Below, piece after piece: positions 23,646-32,265 of a DNA stretch of 64,000 nucleotides. Under the pieces are notes generated by a model. The model ran no database searches, was not told the origin of the DNA, and saw nothing but the letters and a program-made list of their open reading frames with translations. The stretch covers positions 868,001 to 932,000 of the forward strand of contig NZ_JBFRBB010000002.1 in the NCBI RefSeq assembly GCF_040932035.1, given 5' to 3'. This DNA is from Hoeflea_A sp040932035. Its GTDB lineage: Bacteria > Pseudomonadota > Alphaproteobacteria > Rhizobiales > Rhizobiaceae. Within the stretch, counting starts at the first letter, position 1. Each line of letters starts with the position of its first letter. A program made the translations under genes and the position numbers.

Positions 23646-26024
23646 TCAAATGGCCAGCCGCACCGGTCGGCCGGGAAGCAGCCGAGCCGCCGTTGCGGCT
23701 ATGGAATGGGCATCAATGCCGTAGTGCGCATAAAGGTCGGCGACAGTTCCGGTTTGGCCGAAATGCTCGACCCCGAGTCCGGCCGTGCGGTGCCCGCTGA
23801 CCCCACCCAACCAGCTCAGCGTGGCCGGATGCCCATCTATCACGGTCACGATTGTTGCATCCCGCGACACGGGCTGCAGGAGCCGCTCGATATGGCTCGC
23901 CGCCGCTCCGTTTCCACGGATGCGTTCGCGCTGTGCCGCCTGCCAGCCGGCATTCAACCGGTCGGCGGAGGTGACCGCGAGCACCCCTACATTGCGGCGC
24001 GCATCGCCGATGGTCCCGGCGGCGGCTATAGCTTCAGTTGCCACGACGCCCTGATAGGCAATGACGACGTCGCATCCGGGTCCCGGTTCGCGCAGCCAGT
24101 AGGCGCCATCGATAACGCTCTGCCGAAAATCATCGTCGTATCGCTGCGGCGGCTGCTCGATGGCGCGGGTCGAAAGGCGCAGATAGACCGAACCGCCGGT
24201 TTCGTCACGCAGCCAGGTCCGCTCGTTGAGCACCGCATCGCCGTCGCGCTGCATATAGGCAAAGGCCCATTCCATGATTACCGCCAACTCATCGGCAAAG
24301 GCAGGCTCGAAGGCGGCGATGCCATCCTGGCTCATGCCGATCAGTGGCGAGCCGACGGACTGGTGGGCACCGCCCTCCGGCGCAAGCGACACGCCCGACG
24401 GCGTTGCCACCAGCATGAAGCGCGCATCCTGGTAACAGGCGTAGTTCAGCGCATCGAGACCGCGCGCAATGAACGGATCGTAGAGCGTGCCGATCGGAAG
24501 CAGCCGCTCGCCGAACAGCGAATGGCTGAGACCCGCCGCGCCAAGCAGCAGGAAGAGGTTCATTTCGGCAATGCCGAGCTCGATGTGCTGCCCGTCCGGC
24601 GAAAACCGCCATTTCTGGGCGGATGGGACACGCTGCTCCTGGAACGTATCGGCGATTTCGGTGCGCGAGAAGAGATTGCGCCGGTTCACCCACGGACCGA
24701 GATTGGTCGACACGGTCACGTCCGGCGACGTCGTCACGATGCGGTCGGCAAGCGCGCTGCCCGAAGCTGCAATGTCGTTCAGGATCTTGCCGAAGGCGGT
24801 CTGCGTCGCCATCGCCTTATCTGCCGGTAGCGTGATCTGCGGAACGGGAACTTCGTTAGCCTTATAGCGCCGCGCCGGGCTGTTGAACGGGACTCCCTGC
24901 AGGAATGCCTTGAGGTCGGCAGGCGGCGTTGCCAGCCCCTCGAAATGATCCCATTCATGACCGCTGCGGATGTTCATCGCCGCCTGGAACGTTTCCATCT
25001 GTGCGGCGGTCATCAGCCCCGCGTGATTGTCCTTGTGACCGGCGAGCGGCGTTCCCCATCCCTTGACCGTATAGGCGATGAAGGCGACCGGCCGGTCGTG
25101 ATCGATACCGCCAAGAGTCTCAAGGATGGTCGAGAGGCAGTGACCGCCTAGATTTTCCATGAGTTCCGCCAGCGCATCGTCCGAGCGCCGCGAAAGCAGT
25201 TCGGCAATGCCGGGCTCACCGCCGATATCGGCCGACAGCCGCTCGCGCCAGGCCTTGCCGCCCTGATAGGTCAGCGCTGAATAGAGCTGGTTCGGGCAGT
25301 CATCGATCCAGCGCCGCAGCGCCTCACCGCCCGTCTCCTTGAAAGCTGCGCGCTGCAAAACGCCGTATTTCATCAGAACCACGTCCCAGCCGAAGGCGCT
25401 GAAAATGCCGCCGACCCGCTTGGAAAGCCCTTCGCGCACGACACCGTCAAGGCTCTGCCGGTTGTAGTCGATGATCCACCAGGTGTTGCGCAGGCCCTGT
25501 TTCCAGCCTTCCTGGAGGCACTCGTAAATATTGCCTTCATCGAGCTCGGCGTCCCCGACAAGCGCGATCATTCGGCCTTCGGAGCCCTGCCCCCAGCCGC
25601 GGGCACGGACATAGTCCTGCACCATCGACGCAAATGCGGTGATTGCGACGCCAAGTCCGACGGAGCCCGTCGAGAAATCGACATCGTCGGTATCCTTGGT
25701 GCGGCTCGGATAGGATTGCGCGCCGCCATAGCCGCGGAAATCGATCAGCTTGTCCTTCGGCTGCTTGCCGAGGAGATACTGGATTGCGTGGAAGACGGGT
25801 GCTGCATGGGGCTTGACCGCAACGCGGTCTTGCGGGCGCAGGATCGAGAAATAGAGCGCTGTCATCAGCGAGGAGATCGAGGCGCAGGAGGCCTGATGAC
25901 CACCGACCTTCAATCCGTCATCGTTGGGACGGATGTGGTTGGCATTGTGGATAGTCCATGCACTCAGCCAAAGAACCTTGCGCTCAAGGTCCTTCAACGT
26001 CGCGAGGTCGTCGCGCGCTGACAT
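23646..26024 (-). CDS. AceE-like thiamine-diphosphate enzyme (orphan pyruvate dehydrogenase E1/transketolase-like)
   Basis: The 792-residue homodimeric-E1-type enzyme resembles AceE. It has HQASCASISSLMTALYF, the ThDP/Mg motif GDAELDEGN followed by IIDYNRQSLDG (about residues 158-193), LGIAEMNLFLLLGAAGLSHSLFG, and a transketolase C-domain. It begins where AceE is already about 75-80 residues in, so the N-terminal segment that docks E1 to E2 is missing. No E2 or E3 gene is nearby. It may act as a free-standing 2-oxo acid decarboxylase or ketol-transferase. It is the first gene of the operon, start ATG 26024, 44 bp from the RutR-like palindrome. Confidence 0.85.
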   Translation of the reverse strand: MSARDDLATLKDLERKVLWLSAWTIHNANHIRPNDDGLKVGGHQASCASISSLMTALYFSILRPQDRVAVKPHAAPVFHAIQYLLGKQPKDKLIDFRGYGGAQSYPSRTKDTDDVDFSTGSVGLGVAITAFASMVQDYVRARGWGQGSEGRMIALVGDAELDEGNIYECLQEGWKQGLRNTWWIIDYNRQSLDGVVREGLSKRVGGIFSAFGWDVVLMKYGVLQRAAFKETGGEALRRWIDDCPNQLYSALTYQGGKAWRERLSADIGGEPGIAELLSRRSDDALAELMENLGGHCLSTILETLGGIDHDRPVAFIAYTVKGWGTPLAGHKDNHAGLMTAAQMETFQAAMNIRSGHEWDHFEGLATPPADLKAFLQGVPFNSPARRYKANEVPVPQITLPADKAMATQTAFGKILNDIAASGSALADRIVTTSPDVTVSTNLGPWVNRRNLFSRTEIADTFQEQRVPSAQKWRFSPDGQHIELGIAEMNLFLLLGAAGLSHSLFGERLLPIGTLYDPFIARGLDALNYACYQDARFMLVATPSGVSLAPEGGAHQSVGSPLIGMSQDGIAAFEPAFADELAVIMEWAFAYMQRDGDAVLNERTWLRDETGGSVYLRLSTRAIEQPPQRYDDDFRQSVIDGAYWLREPGPGCDVVIAYQGVVATEAIAAAGTIGDARRNVGVLAVTSADRLNAGWQAAQRERIRGNGAAASHIERLLQPVSRDATIVTVIDGHPATLSWLGGVSGHRTAGLGVEHFGQTGTVADLYAHYGIDAHSIAATAARLLPGRPVRLAI

Positions 26025-26067
26025 TCAGTATCCCCTGGCTCTTGTTTTTCATTAGGTTAATACGACA

Positions 26068-26081
26068 TGACCGATCGGTCA
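26068..26081. promoter_or_regulatory. RutR-like operator in front of the eleven-gene block
   Basis: TGACCGATCGGTCA is a perfect 14-bp palindrome, extended on the minus strand by a further T (TTGACC...). The RutR consensus in E. coli is TTGACCANNTGGTCAA; half-sites and spacing agree. It lies 44 bp upstream of the AceE-like ATG, where it could cover the promoter. The operon encodes a RutR-like repressor, so self-control is likely. Confidence 0.75.
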
Positions 26082-26316
26082 AACTGACTGTTCAAAAATA
26101 GACCGAATCAAATGGAGAACCGAAGGAATTCTCAGAAAAATAAAGAGGTTGGGAGTACATGAAAAGTTTGTCGTTTTTCGTCGGTCGAGGTGTTGATCGG
26201 TGTGATCCGCGTAGCGTGAACGACACGGGAACACGCCAAATTCATAATAGCTGATGGACGATATCCACATTTCCGAGCAGGCTTACCGGCGTTCGGTGCA
26301 AGTCACCGGTGCCCCC

Positions 26317-27228
26317 TCAACACAAACGCCGCATCGCCGACGGCGTCATGCCGAATTCGCGGGCAAAGCTGCGGGAAAAATGGCTGGAGCTCTGGAACCC
26401 CGCCTCGAGACCGATTTCCAGGATTGACCGGTTCGGATGCAACAAAATAGCGATGCGGGCTTTGCGCAAACGGCAGCGCAAAAGAAACTGCCCGAAGGTG
26501 ATGCCCGAGCGGGCAAAGAGCTTATGCAGATGGCGCACCGAAATGCGGAAATGTCCGGCCACCGCTGCCGGTGACGTCGCCGGATCGGCGCAATTTTGCG
26601 CAATGAATTGCTTGATGTGCTTCAAATGCCGGTCGGCAAGCGTGTCGGAACGGCCGTTTTCGTAGCTGAGCCGCAACAGATGCACCAGATGGTCGGGCGA
26701 GCCCTCAGCATCCTCGCCCGCCAGGATCGAGCCCACGCAATCCAGCAGCGTTGCGCCAAAGACCTGATCGCGTCCGACGGCGCGCGCAACCGCACCTGCC
26801 GGATCAAAATCGTGCTCGTCCAGCAGCGCCAACGGCAGATGCATGCAGACCTGTTTGAAGCTCTCGTCGAACCGCATGTCGAAAGGCTGGCGTGCATCCA
26901 GCATGACGAATGTGCCCGGACCCAATCGCGTTTCCATGCCGCGCTGACGAACGACACTCGTGCCGGATATCTGGATGTTGACGAAAACAGCATCACAAGG
27001 CCGATCTTTGACGTCCCGCTTGCGTCTTTGGACCAGTTGCGGACTGGCGGTGATCTGCGAAAACGTGCCCATCCTGCCGAATTCGGACAAGCGTATTTCA
27101 CCGGCGAACGGATGATCGCCGGTCCGCTCCGGCGACAGTTTCGTGAAGGCCTGACAGACCACCTCGCGCCAATGGGCGAAGGCATCCCCGCTTCCCACGG
27201 TCGACCAGACATTCGATCCTGCTGGCAT
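26317..27228 (-). CDS. AraC-family transcriptional regulator
   Basis: The 303-residue activator has an N-terminal AraC-binding/FeaR-like domain (about residues 1-190) and a C-terminal double helix-turn-helix (ISVRHLHKLFARSGITFGQFLLRCRLRKA ... IGLEAGFQSSSHFSRSFAREFGMTPSAMRR). ATG 27228 is preferred because GGGAG precedes it; ATG 27237 and the longer upstream frame lack a ribosome-binding site. It is divergent from the nitronate monooxygenase gene (152-bp gap) and may control it. It reads towards the AceE-like operon without a clear terminator. Confidence 0.88.
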   Translation of the reverse strand: MPAGSNVWSTVGSGDAFAHWREVVCQAFTKLSPERTGDHPFAGEIRLSEFGRMGTFSQITASPQLVQRRKRDVKDRPCDAVFVNIQISGTSVVRQRGMETRLGPGTFVMLDARQPFDMRFDESFKQVCMHLPLALLDEHDFDPAGAVARAVGRDQVFGATLLDCVGSILAGEDAEGSPDHLVHLLRLSYENGRSDTLADRHLKHIKQFIAQNCADPATSPAAVAGHFRISVRHLHKLFARSGITFGQFLLRCRLRKARIAILLHPNRSILEIGLEAGFQSSSHFSRSFAREFGMTPSAMRRLC

Positions 27229-27380
27229 CACTCCCATTGAAAAAATATGGCACCGAACGGCCACGCGGGCAATGGCGGGCGTCCAAAGTGCACTCTCGGG
27301 CAAACCCGGAACACGCTGAGGCAAGGCAGCTCGTGCGATTTCACCTACTGTCGTCGGATCGGTTTAGACGGGAGGAGAAC

Positions 27381-28394
27381 ATGGCGAACGAGATTGCAAC
27401 ACGTCTGACGGAAAAATACGAGCTGTCCACCCCCATCGTTCAGGCGGGCATGGCATTTGCCGGCATGACGCCGCCGCTCTGCATTGCCGTCAGCGAAGCC
27501 GGCGCTTTCGGCTCGATTGCCGGCGTCGGCATCATCACGCCGGAGGGCGTGCGCCACCTTGTCGGCGGCGTTCAGGCCGGAACGTCCCGCCCTTTCCACG
27601 TCAATTTCATCACCTGCTACACCTCGCAGGCACACATCGATCTGATGTGCGAAATGCGGCCCCGGGCAGTTTCCTTCCATTGGGGACATCCATCAGCGCA
27701 ATGGATCGGGCAATTGCATGGGGCCGGTATCGATGTCATCGAACAGATCGGCTCCGTTGCCGAAGCGAAAGCTGCCGTGGCAGATGGCGTCGACGTCATT
27801 GTGGCGCAGGGAACCGAAGCCGGCGGTCATAATTACGGGACCGCAGGTACCATTGCGCTGACGCCGGCCGTCGTCGACGCGGTCGGCGAACAGGCACTTG
27901 TACTGGCTTCCGGCGGCATAGCTGACGGCCGGGGACTGGCGGCGGCGCTGATGCTGGGGGCGGATGGCGTGTGGATGGGGACGCGTTTCGTCGCCACTGC
28001 CGAGAGCGCCGTCGCCGACGAATACAAGAGGCGCGTTGTTTCATCCGGCACTGATGAGACGGTTGTCACGCACGTTTTTGGCCGCCACCATCCCGAGTTC
28101 AATCCGATCCGCGTTATCAACAACCGGATCGTCTCGGAATGGCAGGACCGGGTCGCCGATATCCCGGTCGACAATTCGGGTGAACCCGTGATCGGCCACA
28201 TGGATCTGCTTGGCGAGCCGACGCCGCTCCACAAATTCACCAACATGGTGCCGATGACCGGCGCCACCGGCGACTTCGACGAAATGCCCCTGCTTGCCGG
28301 CGAAGGGCTGGGACTGATCGACGATCTGCCGACCGCCGGCGAAATCATCGCCCGCATGACCGAAGAAGCCAAGGCAGCGCTCAGGCAGCGTTAG
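27381..28394 (+). CDS. Nitronate monooxygenase family protein
   Basis: The 337-residue TIM-barrel FMN enzyme is of the nitronate monooxygenase/2-nitropropane dioxygenase family. It has PIVQAGMAFAGMTPP at the N-terminus, VDVIVAQGTEAGGHNYG near 138-154 and the phosphate-binding LASGGIADGRGLAAALMLGADGVWMGTRFVAT near 175-206. The start is ATG 27381 behind GGGAGGAG; the upstream part of the frame is the AraC promoter region. Family members oxidise nitronates, but many have unknown FMN-dependent roles. It heads a three-gene run with the NmrA and amidase genes. Confidence 0.87.
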   Translation: MANEIATRLTEKYELSTPIVQAGMAFAGMTPPLCIAVSEAGAFGSIAGVGIITPEGVRHLVGGVQAGTSRPFHVNFITCYTSQAHIDLMCEMRPRAVSFHWGHPSAQWIGQLHGAGIDVIEQIGSVAEAKAAVADGVDVIVAQGTEAGGHNYGTAGTIALTPAVVDAVGEQALVLASGGIADGRGLAAALMLGADGVWMGTRFVATAESAVADEYKRRVVSSGTDETVVTHVFGRHHPEFNPIRVINNRIVSEWQDRVADIPVDNSGEPVIGHMDLLGEPTPLHKFTNMVPMTGATGDFDEMPLLAGEGLGLIDDLPTAGEIIARMTEEAKAALRQR

Positions 28395-28414
28395 CCGCAC
28401 CGGGAGGTCATAAC

Positions 28415-29281
28415 ATGGCTTGTATACTGGTCACAGCCGCCACCGGGCGGGTCGGCACCGCACTGATACCGCGCCTCACAGCGGCGGGACACGAAGTTCT
28501 CGCAGTCACAAGCCGGCAGGACGGTGTTCAGGCACTCAGGCAAAGCGGTGTCGAGCCGGTGCTTGCGGATTTAGGCACTCCGCAATCGCTGGAGCTGCAT
28601 ATGGGAACTGTCGATGCCGTCTTTCTCGCCACTCCGGACGATCCGCGGCAGGACGCAATGGAACGCGGCCTGGTCGGCATGTTCGCGCAAAACGGTAACC
28701 CGCATGTCGTTAAGCTCTCGGCCCAGTCCGCTGGGCTCAATCCACCGGTCAGCTTCGGGGCTTACCATCGCCGCGCCGAGGAGGTGCTGGAGGAAAGCGG
28801 CCTGCCCTACACGATCCTGCGTCCGACATTCTTCCAGCAATCGTTGCTGCTTTTTGCCGAAGACGTCGCCAGCAAAGGCAAGATCACCGCACCGGTCGGC
28901 TCGGGAAAGGTTGCCATGGTCAATGTCGACGACGTGGCTGAGGCGGCATCGGTCGTTCTTGCGAACGAGGAACATTTCGGCCGCACCTACACGCTGACGG
29001 GGCCATCGGCCCATAGTTTCGCCGATGTAACGAGCCGGCTTTCCGAGCTTCTTGTCAAAAAAGTCGGCTACACCAGCCCGCCGGCTTTTGCGGCGCGCCT
29101 GGTGCTGCCCTTCGTCACCGGAATGCCGCGCTGGAAATCGAACCTGGTGGTTGATCTTCTTTCCGCCCTGCGCGCCGGAGCTCAGGAAAACAGCAGCTCC
29201 GATATCGAAGACATAACCGGCAAGGCGCCGAAATCACTTGAGATGTTCCTCACCTCGAACCTGGATGCCTTCAAATCGTGA
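28415..29281 (+). CDS. NmrA-like NAD(P)-binding protein
   Basis: The 288-residue atypical short-chain dehydrogenase has ILVTAATGRVGTALIPRL at the N-terminus (GxxGxxG variant), followed by AVFLATPDDPRQD and FGAYHRRAEEVLEESGLPYTILRPTFF. The Tyr-x3-Lys pair reads YHRRA, so classical reductase chemistry is doubtful; quinone oxidoreductase or sensor roles are known in the family. It starts 20 bp after the nitronate monooxygenase gene with GGGAGG, and its stop overlaps the amidase GTG. Confidence 0.82.
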   Translation: MACILVTAATGRVGTALIPRLTAAGHEVLAVTSRQDGVQALRQSGVEPVLADLGTPQSLELHMGTVDAVFLATPDDPRQDAMERGLVGMFAQNGNPHVVKLSAQSAGLNPPVSFGAYHRRAEEVLEESGLPYTILRPTFFQQSLLLFAEDVASKGKITAPVGSGKVAMVNVDDVAEAASVVLANEEHFGRTYTLTGPSAHSFADVTSRLSELLVKKVGYTSPPAFAARLVLPFVTGMPRWKSNLVVDLLSALRAGAQENSSSDIEDITGKAPKSLEMFLTSNLDAFKS

Positions 29282-30642
29282 CCGACAACACCCTTTTGCG
29301 CCCGCTTCGGGAGATCGCAACCCTCGTGCAGAACGGAAACGTCCAGTCTGGAGCGTTATTCGAACAGGCCGTGAGCCGTGCGCACGATGCGGAAAAACTG
29401 AATATATTTACAGCGTTATCAACGCCTGCGGACTCACTTTCTGAAGGCCCGCTCGCCGGCATACCCTATGCCGTCAAGGACGCCATCAAAACGGCATCCC
29501 TGCCGACCTGTGGTGCATCTCCCGCGCTTCAAACGCTTCAGGTATCGGAAGATGCCGCGGCAATAACGCTTCTCAACAGCGCCGGTGCGAGGCTGATCGG
29601 CAAAACAAATATGCATGAGCTCTCCTTTGGCGTGACAAGCAACAATGCCGCCTTCGGTCCGGTCCGCAATCCGTATGCGCCGGACCGCATTGCGGGCGGC
29701 TCCTCCGGCGGCAGTGCCGCAGCCGTTGCAGCCGGAATTGTTGCCTTTGCAATGGCTGCCGATACGGGCGGCTCAGCCCGCATCCCCGCAGCGCTTTGCG
29801 GTCTCATCGGCTTTCGCCCCACCACCGGACGCTGGCCGGATGACGGTCTGATCAAGGTTTCCCCTACCCGCGATTCACTAGGGGTCATTGTCCGACATGC
29901 CGAGGACGCCCTGCTGGTCGATGCGGTTCTCACCGGCGACAGCGAAGAACCGGCTGTACCGGAGTTGTCGAAACTGCATTTCGCACTGCTGACAGAGCCC
30001 TATATGACCGATATCGACCCGGATGTTCGTCAGATCGTGACTGATTCCCTGGCCAAGCTCCGGCGGACCGGTGCGGCGGTCACCGAAGAGAGCAGCAGCC
30101 AGATCCACGATCTGGAGGCCGAATGCGGCTTTACGATAGCGCTCACCGAGGCAAGAGGCGAAATCGGTAAACTGGCCGGGAGAATCGGATTGGATGTCGA
30201 GGACTTTGTCGCCCGTGTTGCGAGCGCAGACGTTCGGGGCATTCTCGCGGGCCTCTCAGACATGGAGGACCGCTCCGCATATGAGCGCGCCAAGAATATC
30301 ACCCGCCCTGCCCTTCAGCGTGCCTACGATGCGGTTTTCAGCGCCGGCGTTGACGCAATCCTGATGCCGACGACACCGCGGGCCGCTGCGCGTATCGGCG
30401 AGGACAATGAAGTCGAGCTGAATGGCAGGATGGTACCGACATTTCCCACTTTTGCACGCAACACCAGCCCGGCAAGCGTTGCCGGCGTTCCCTCAATCAC
30501 AATTCCGATCGGATGCACCCCCGACGGCCTGCCGGTGGGATTGCTTGTCGAGGCCCGGCCGCATCACGACCGGCGTCTGCTTGCCATTGCCCGATTGCTC
30601 AGCACATTGAGCGATCCGATACCGGCGCCGGACTGGCGCTGA
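29278..30642 (+). CDS. Amidase (amidase-signature family)
   Basis: The 454-residue Ser-cisSer-Lys hydrolase has the catalytic lysine in GIPYAVKDAIKT (Lys66), the cis-serine and nucleophile serine in AGGSSGGSAAAV (about 139-150) and DTGGSARIPAA (about 163-173). It hydrolyses a linear amide to acid plus ammonia; AtzF/GatA-type relatives act on allophanate and similar compounds. The start is GTG 29278, overlapping the NmrA stop (GTGA). It converges with the FMN-binding protein gene, with only 7 bp between stops. Confidence 0.9.
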   Translation: MTDNTLLRPLREIATLVQNGNVQSGALFEQAVSRAHDAEKLNIFTALSTPADSLSEGPLAGIPYAVKDAIKTASLPTCGASPALQTLQVSEDAAAITLLNSAGARLIGKTNMHELSFGVTSNNAAFGPVRNPYAPDRIAGGSSGGSAAAVAAGIVAFAMAADTGGSARIPAALCGLIGFRPTTGRWPDDGLIKVSPTRDSLGVIVRHAEDALLVDAVLTGDSEEPAVPELSKLHFALLTEPYMTDIDPDVRQIVTDSLAKLRRTGAAVTEESSSQIHDLEAECGFTIALTEARGEIGKLAGRIGLDVEDFVARVASADVRGILAGLSDMEDRSAYERAKNITRPALQRAYDAVFSAGVDAILMPTTPRAAARIGEDNEVELNGRMVPTFPTFARNTSPASVAGVPSITIPIGCTPDGLPVGLLVEARPHHDRRLLAIARLLSTLSDPIPAPDWR

Positions 30643-30649
30643 GCGCGGT

Positions 30650-31240
30650 TTATTCAGCAGCGGATTTCAGCCGTTCAATCTCTGCTTCCAGCAAGCGGAT
30701 GCGGCTCTGCAGCTCTTCGACGCGGCGGGTAACGGCAGGCATCGCATAAAGGTTCGGAATATTCCTGGGACAGTTCACATCCCATGCTGTGACGCGGAAC
30801 CTGAACCGTCGGGTTGGGCCTTCCTGTTCAACAACGCTGAGATTACCCCACAGCTTGACGCGCACCCGGTCCTCGTAATTCATTGCGAATATGAAGGCCC
30901 TGTTGTTTTCAGAAAGGTTTCCGAGGCTGATATATTGCTGGTTTCCGGGAAGATCCGGAAATTCAAGATGGTTTTCATCCACCACTTTAACGAAGCCGGG
31001 CTCCCCGCCGCGATGCTGAATATAGGGCTGCCCGTCGGCGCTGGCGGTACCCAGATAGATCGAATTGCGCACTGAGATGAACTCCACCAGATCGTCGGTG
31101 ATCTTTGTCCTGAAGCGGCCATGAGAGGCAAGCTTCTCCATCTTCTGACGACTTCCAAGCCGGTCCTGAACGTCGCGCACTGCCGGTGTGAACATGATGT
31201 CCGCGCCGCCTTTTTCATCCGGATTTGCTTCGTCTGACAT
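30650..31240 (-). CDS. Pyridoxamine 5'-phosphate oxidase-like FMN-binding protein with C-terminal coiled coil
   Basis: The 196-residue protein has a split-barrel domain (about residues 30-165): FISVRNSIYLGTASADGQPYIQHRGGEPGFVKVV, then YISLGNLSENNRAFIFAMNY. The last 25-30 residues (VEELQSRIRLLEAEIERLK) show a clear heptad pattern and should form a coiled coil, probably for oligomer formation. The start is ATG 31240 with GGAGTTGAG. It follows the hydratase gene by 32 bp on the same strand. Enzymatic role unknown; flavin reductase or heme-utilisation-like activities are possible. Confidence 0.78.
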   Translation of the reverse strand: MSDEANPDEKGGADIMFTPAVRDVQDRLGSRQKMEKLASHGRFRTKITDDLVEFISVRNSIYLGTASADGQPYIQHRGGEPGFVKVVDENHLEFPDLPGNQQYISLGNLSENNRAFIFAMNYEDRVRVKLWGNLSVVEQEGPTRRFRFRVTAWDVNCPRNIPNLYAMPAVTRRVEELQSRIRLLEAEIERLKSAAE

Positions 31241-31272
31241 TCTCAACTCCGTCGGCGCATTACTGCCGTCAA

Positions 31273-32115
31273 TTACCACGATGCTTCTGCGGCCATTGCC
31301 ACAGGCCCGCCCTCACATGCTGTCCATAGCTTCAGCCGATCCCCGTCATCAGTGGCATGCAGACTGAAGTCACGATCATCAAACAGTGGCGTATGACTTT
31401 TGTAGTCAAACCGGCGTGGTGTTCGCCCATCTCGGAGCTTTGCCGCAAACTGCACAAGCAGCGTGGCCTGGAGCGGCCCGTGCACAATAAGACCGGGATA
31501 GCCCTCTTCCCCGGTTGTATAGGGCCGGTCGTAGTGAATGCGGTGTCCATTGAATGTCAGCGCCGAATAACGAAACAGCAGCGGCGTCGAAACTGCAATG
31601 CGGCGCTGATGTTTGCCGGGCTCTGCTGCAGAAGGCTCTGCGGCTAGGCGCGACGCATCCTCCATGCCTCGATAGACAAGAACCTGCTTTTCCCGAACCA
31701 CAATGTCGCCGGTAACACTCATCGTGTGATTCACGGTCAAAAAACAAAGCGTACCGGTCCGCCCTTCCTTCAAGACAACATCTTCTATGCGCGAGGTTCG
31801 CTTCACCTGATCACCGACGCATATATCGCGCTCAAAAACCAGTTCACCGCCCGCCCACATGCGGCGCGGCAGCGGAACCGGCGGAAAATATTCGCCCCGC
31901 GCCGCACTCCCGTCCGGTCCAAGCTCCGCTGTCGGCGAAGCGGAGGGTGCAAGACACAGATGAATAAGTGGTGCAACAGCGTCACCGGGCTGCGGGTCCC
32001 CGGACGCAATATCAAGGGTCGCGTTGAAGCGTTGCACGAGTTCCGGGGTTACAAGTTCTGAAGCACTTTCCTCACGACCAATCCATGTTCGGTAATATTC
32101 CAGATCCAATTCCAC
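31273..32115 (-). CDS. MaoC/FAS1-like hydratase, mesaconyl-/itaconyl-CoA hydratase type
   Basis: The 280-residue double hot-dog protein resembles mesaconyl-C4-CoA/itaconyl-CoA hydratases (Ich). The N-terminal half has the FAS1-like dehydratase layout and YFPPVPLPRRMWAGGELVF. The C-terminal half has LLFRYSALTFNGHRIHYDRPY and GLIVHGPLQATLLVQF, with the usual hydratase residues (N-x-H-x-I-H-Y-D). GTG 32115 with AAGGA upstream gives the family length; ATG 32190 would add 25 residues and run into the divergent promoter. It is divergent from the CoA-transferase gene. Confidence 0.83.
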   Translation of the reverse strand: MELDLEYYRTWIGREESASELVTPELVQRFNATLDIASGDPQPGDAVAPLIHLCLAPSASPTAELGPDGSAARGEYFPPVPLPRRMWAGGELVFERDICVGDQVKRTSRIEDVVLKEGRTGTLCFLTVNHTMSVTGDIVVREKQVLVYRGMEDASRLAAEPSAAEPGKHQRRIAVSTPLLFRYSALTFNGHRIHYDRPYTTGEEGYPGLIVHGPLQATLLVQFAAKLRDGRTPRRFDYKSHTPLFDDRDFSLHATDDGDRLKLWTACEGGPVAMAAEASW

Positions 32116-32194
32116 AGCCTGTCCTTGCCTTGTCTTCGCTCGAAGTCTCCAACGAGAAATGGCAGTTTTTTGACGTTTCGAAAACCCCATATAA

Positions 32195-32207
32195 GAGTAC
32201 AGTACTC
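32195..32207. promoter_or_regulatory. Palindrome in the hydratase/CoA-transferase divergent promoter
   Basis: GAGTAC and GTACTC flank a single A: a perfect 13-bp dyad midway between the GTG at 32115 and the ATG at 32266. Position and symmetry suggest an operator serving both directions. No matching regulator is identified. Confidence 0.5.
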
Positions 32208-32265
32208 AACCGTTCGGCGAGCCGCCAACACCACCGCCAATATCTCCAATCACAGGGAACAACAC

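Noticed and set aside
23706..24830. 374-codon open frame on the plus strand
   Set aside because: It is a shadow of the AceE-like gene; composition is arginine/histidine-rich and low in motifs.
26079..26270. 63-codon frame upstream of the AceE-like gene
   Set aside because: No ribosome-binding site or motif; it overlaps the operator region and looks like chance.
26291..26305. CGGTG/CACCG hairpin near the AraC stop, first taken for a riboswitch or terminator fragment
   Set aside because: Only 5 bp, no T-run and no cobalamin-riboswitch core nearby.
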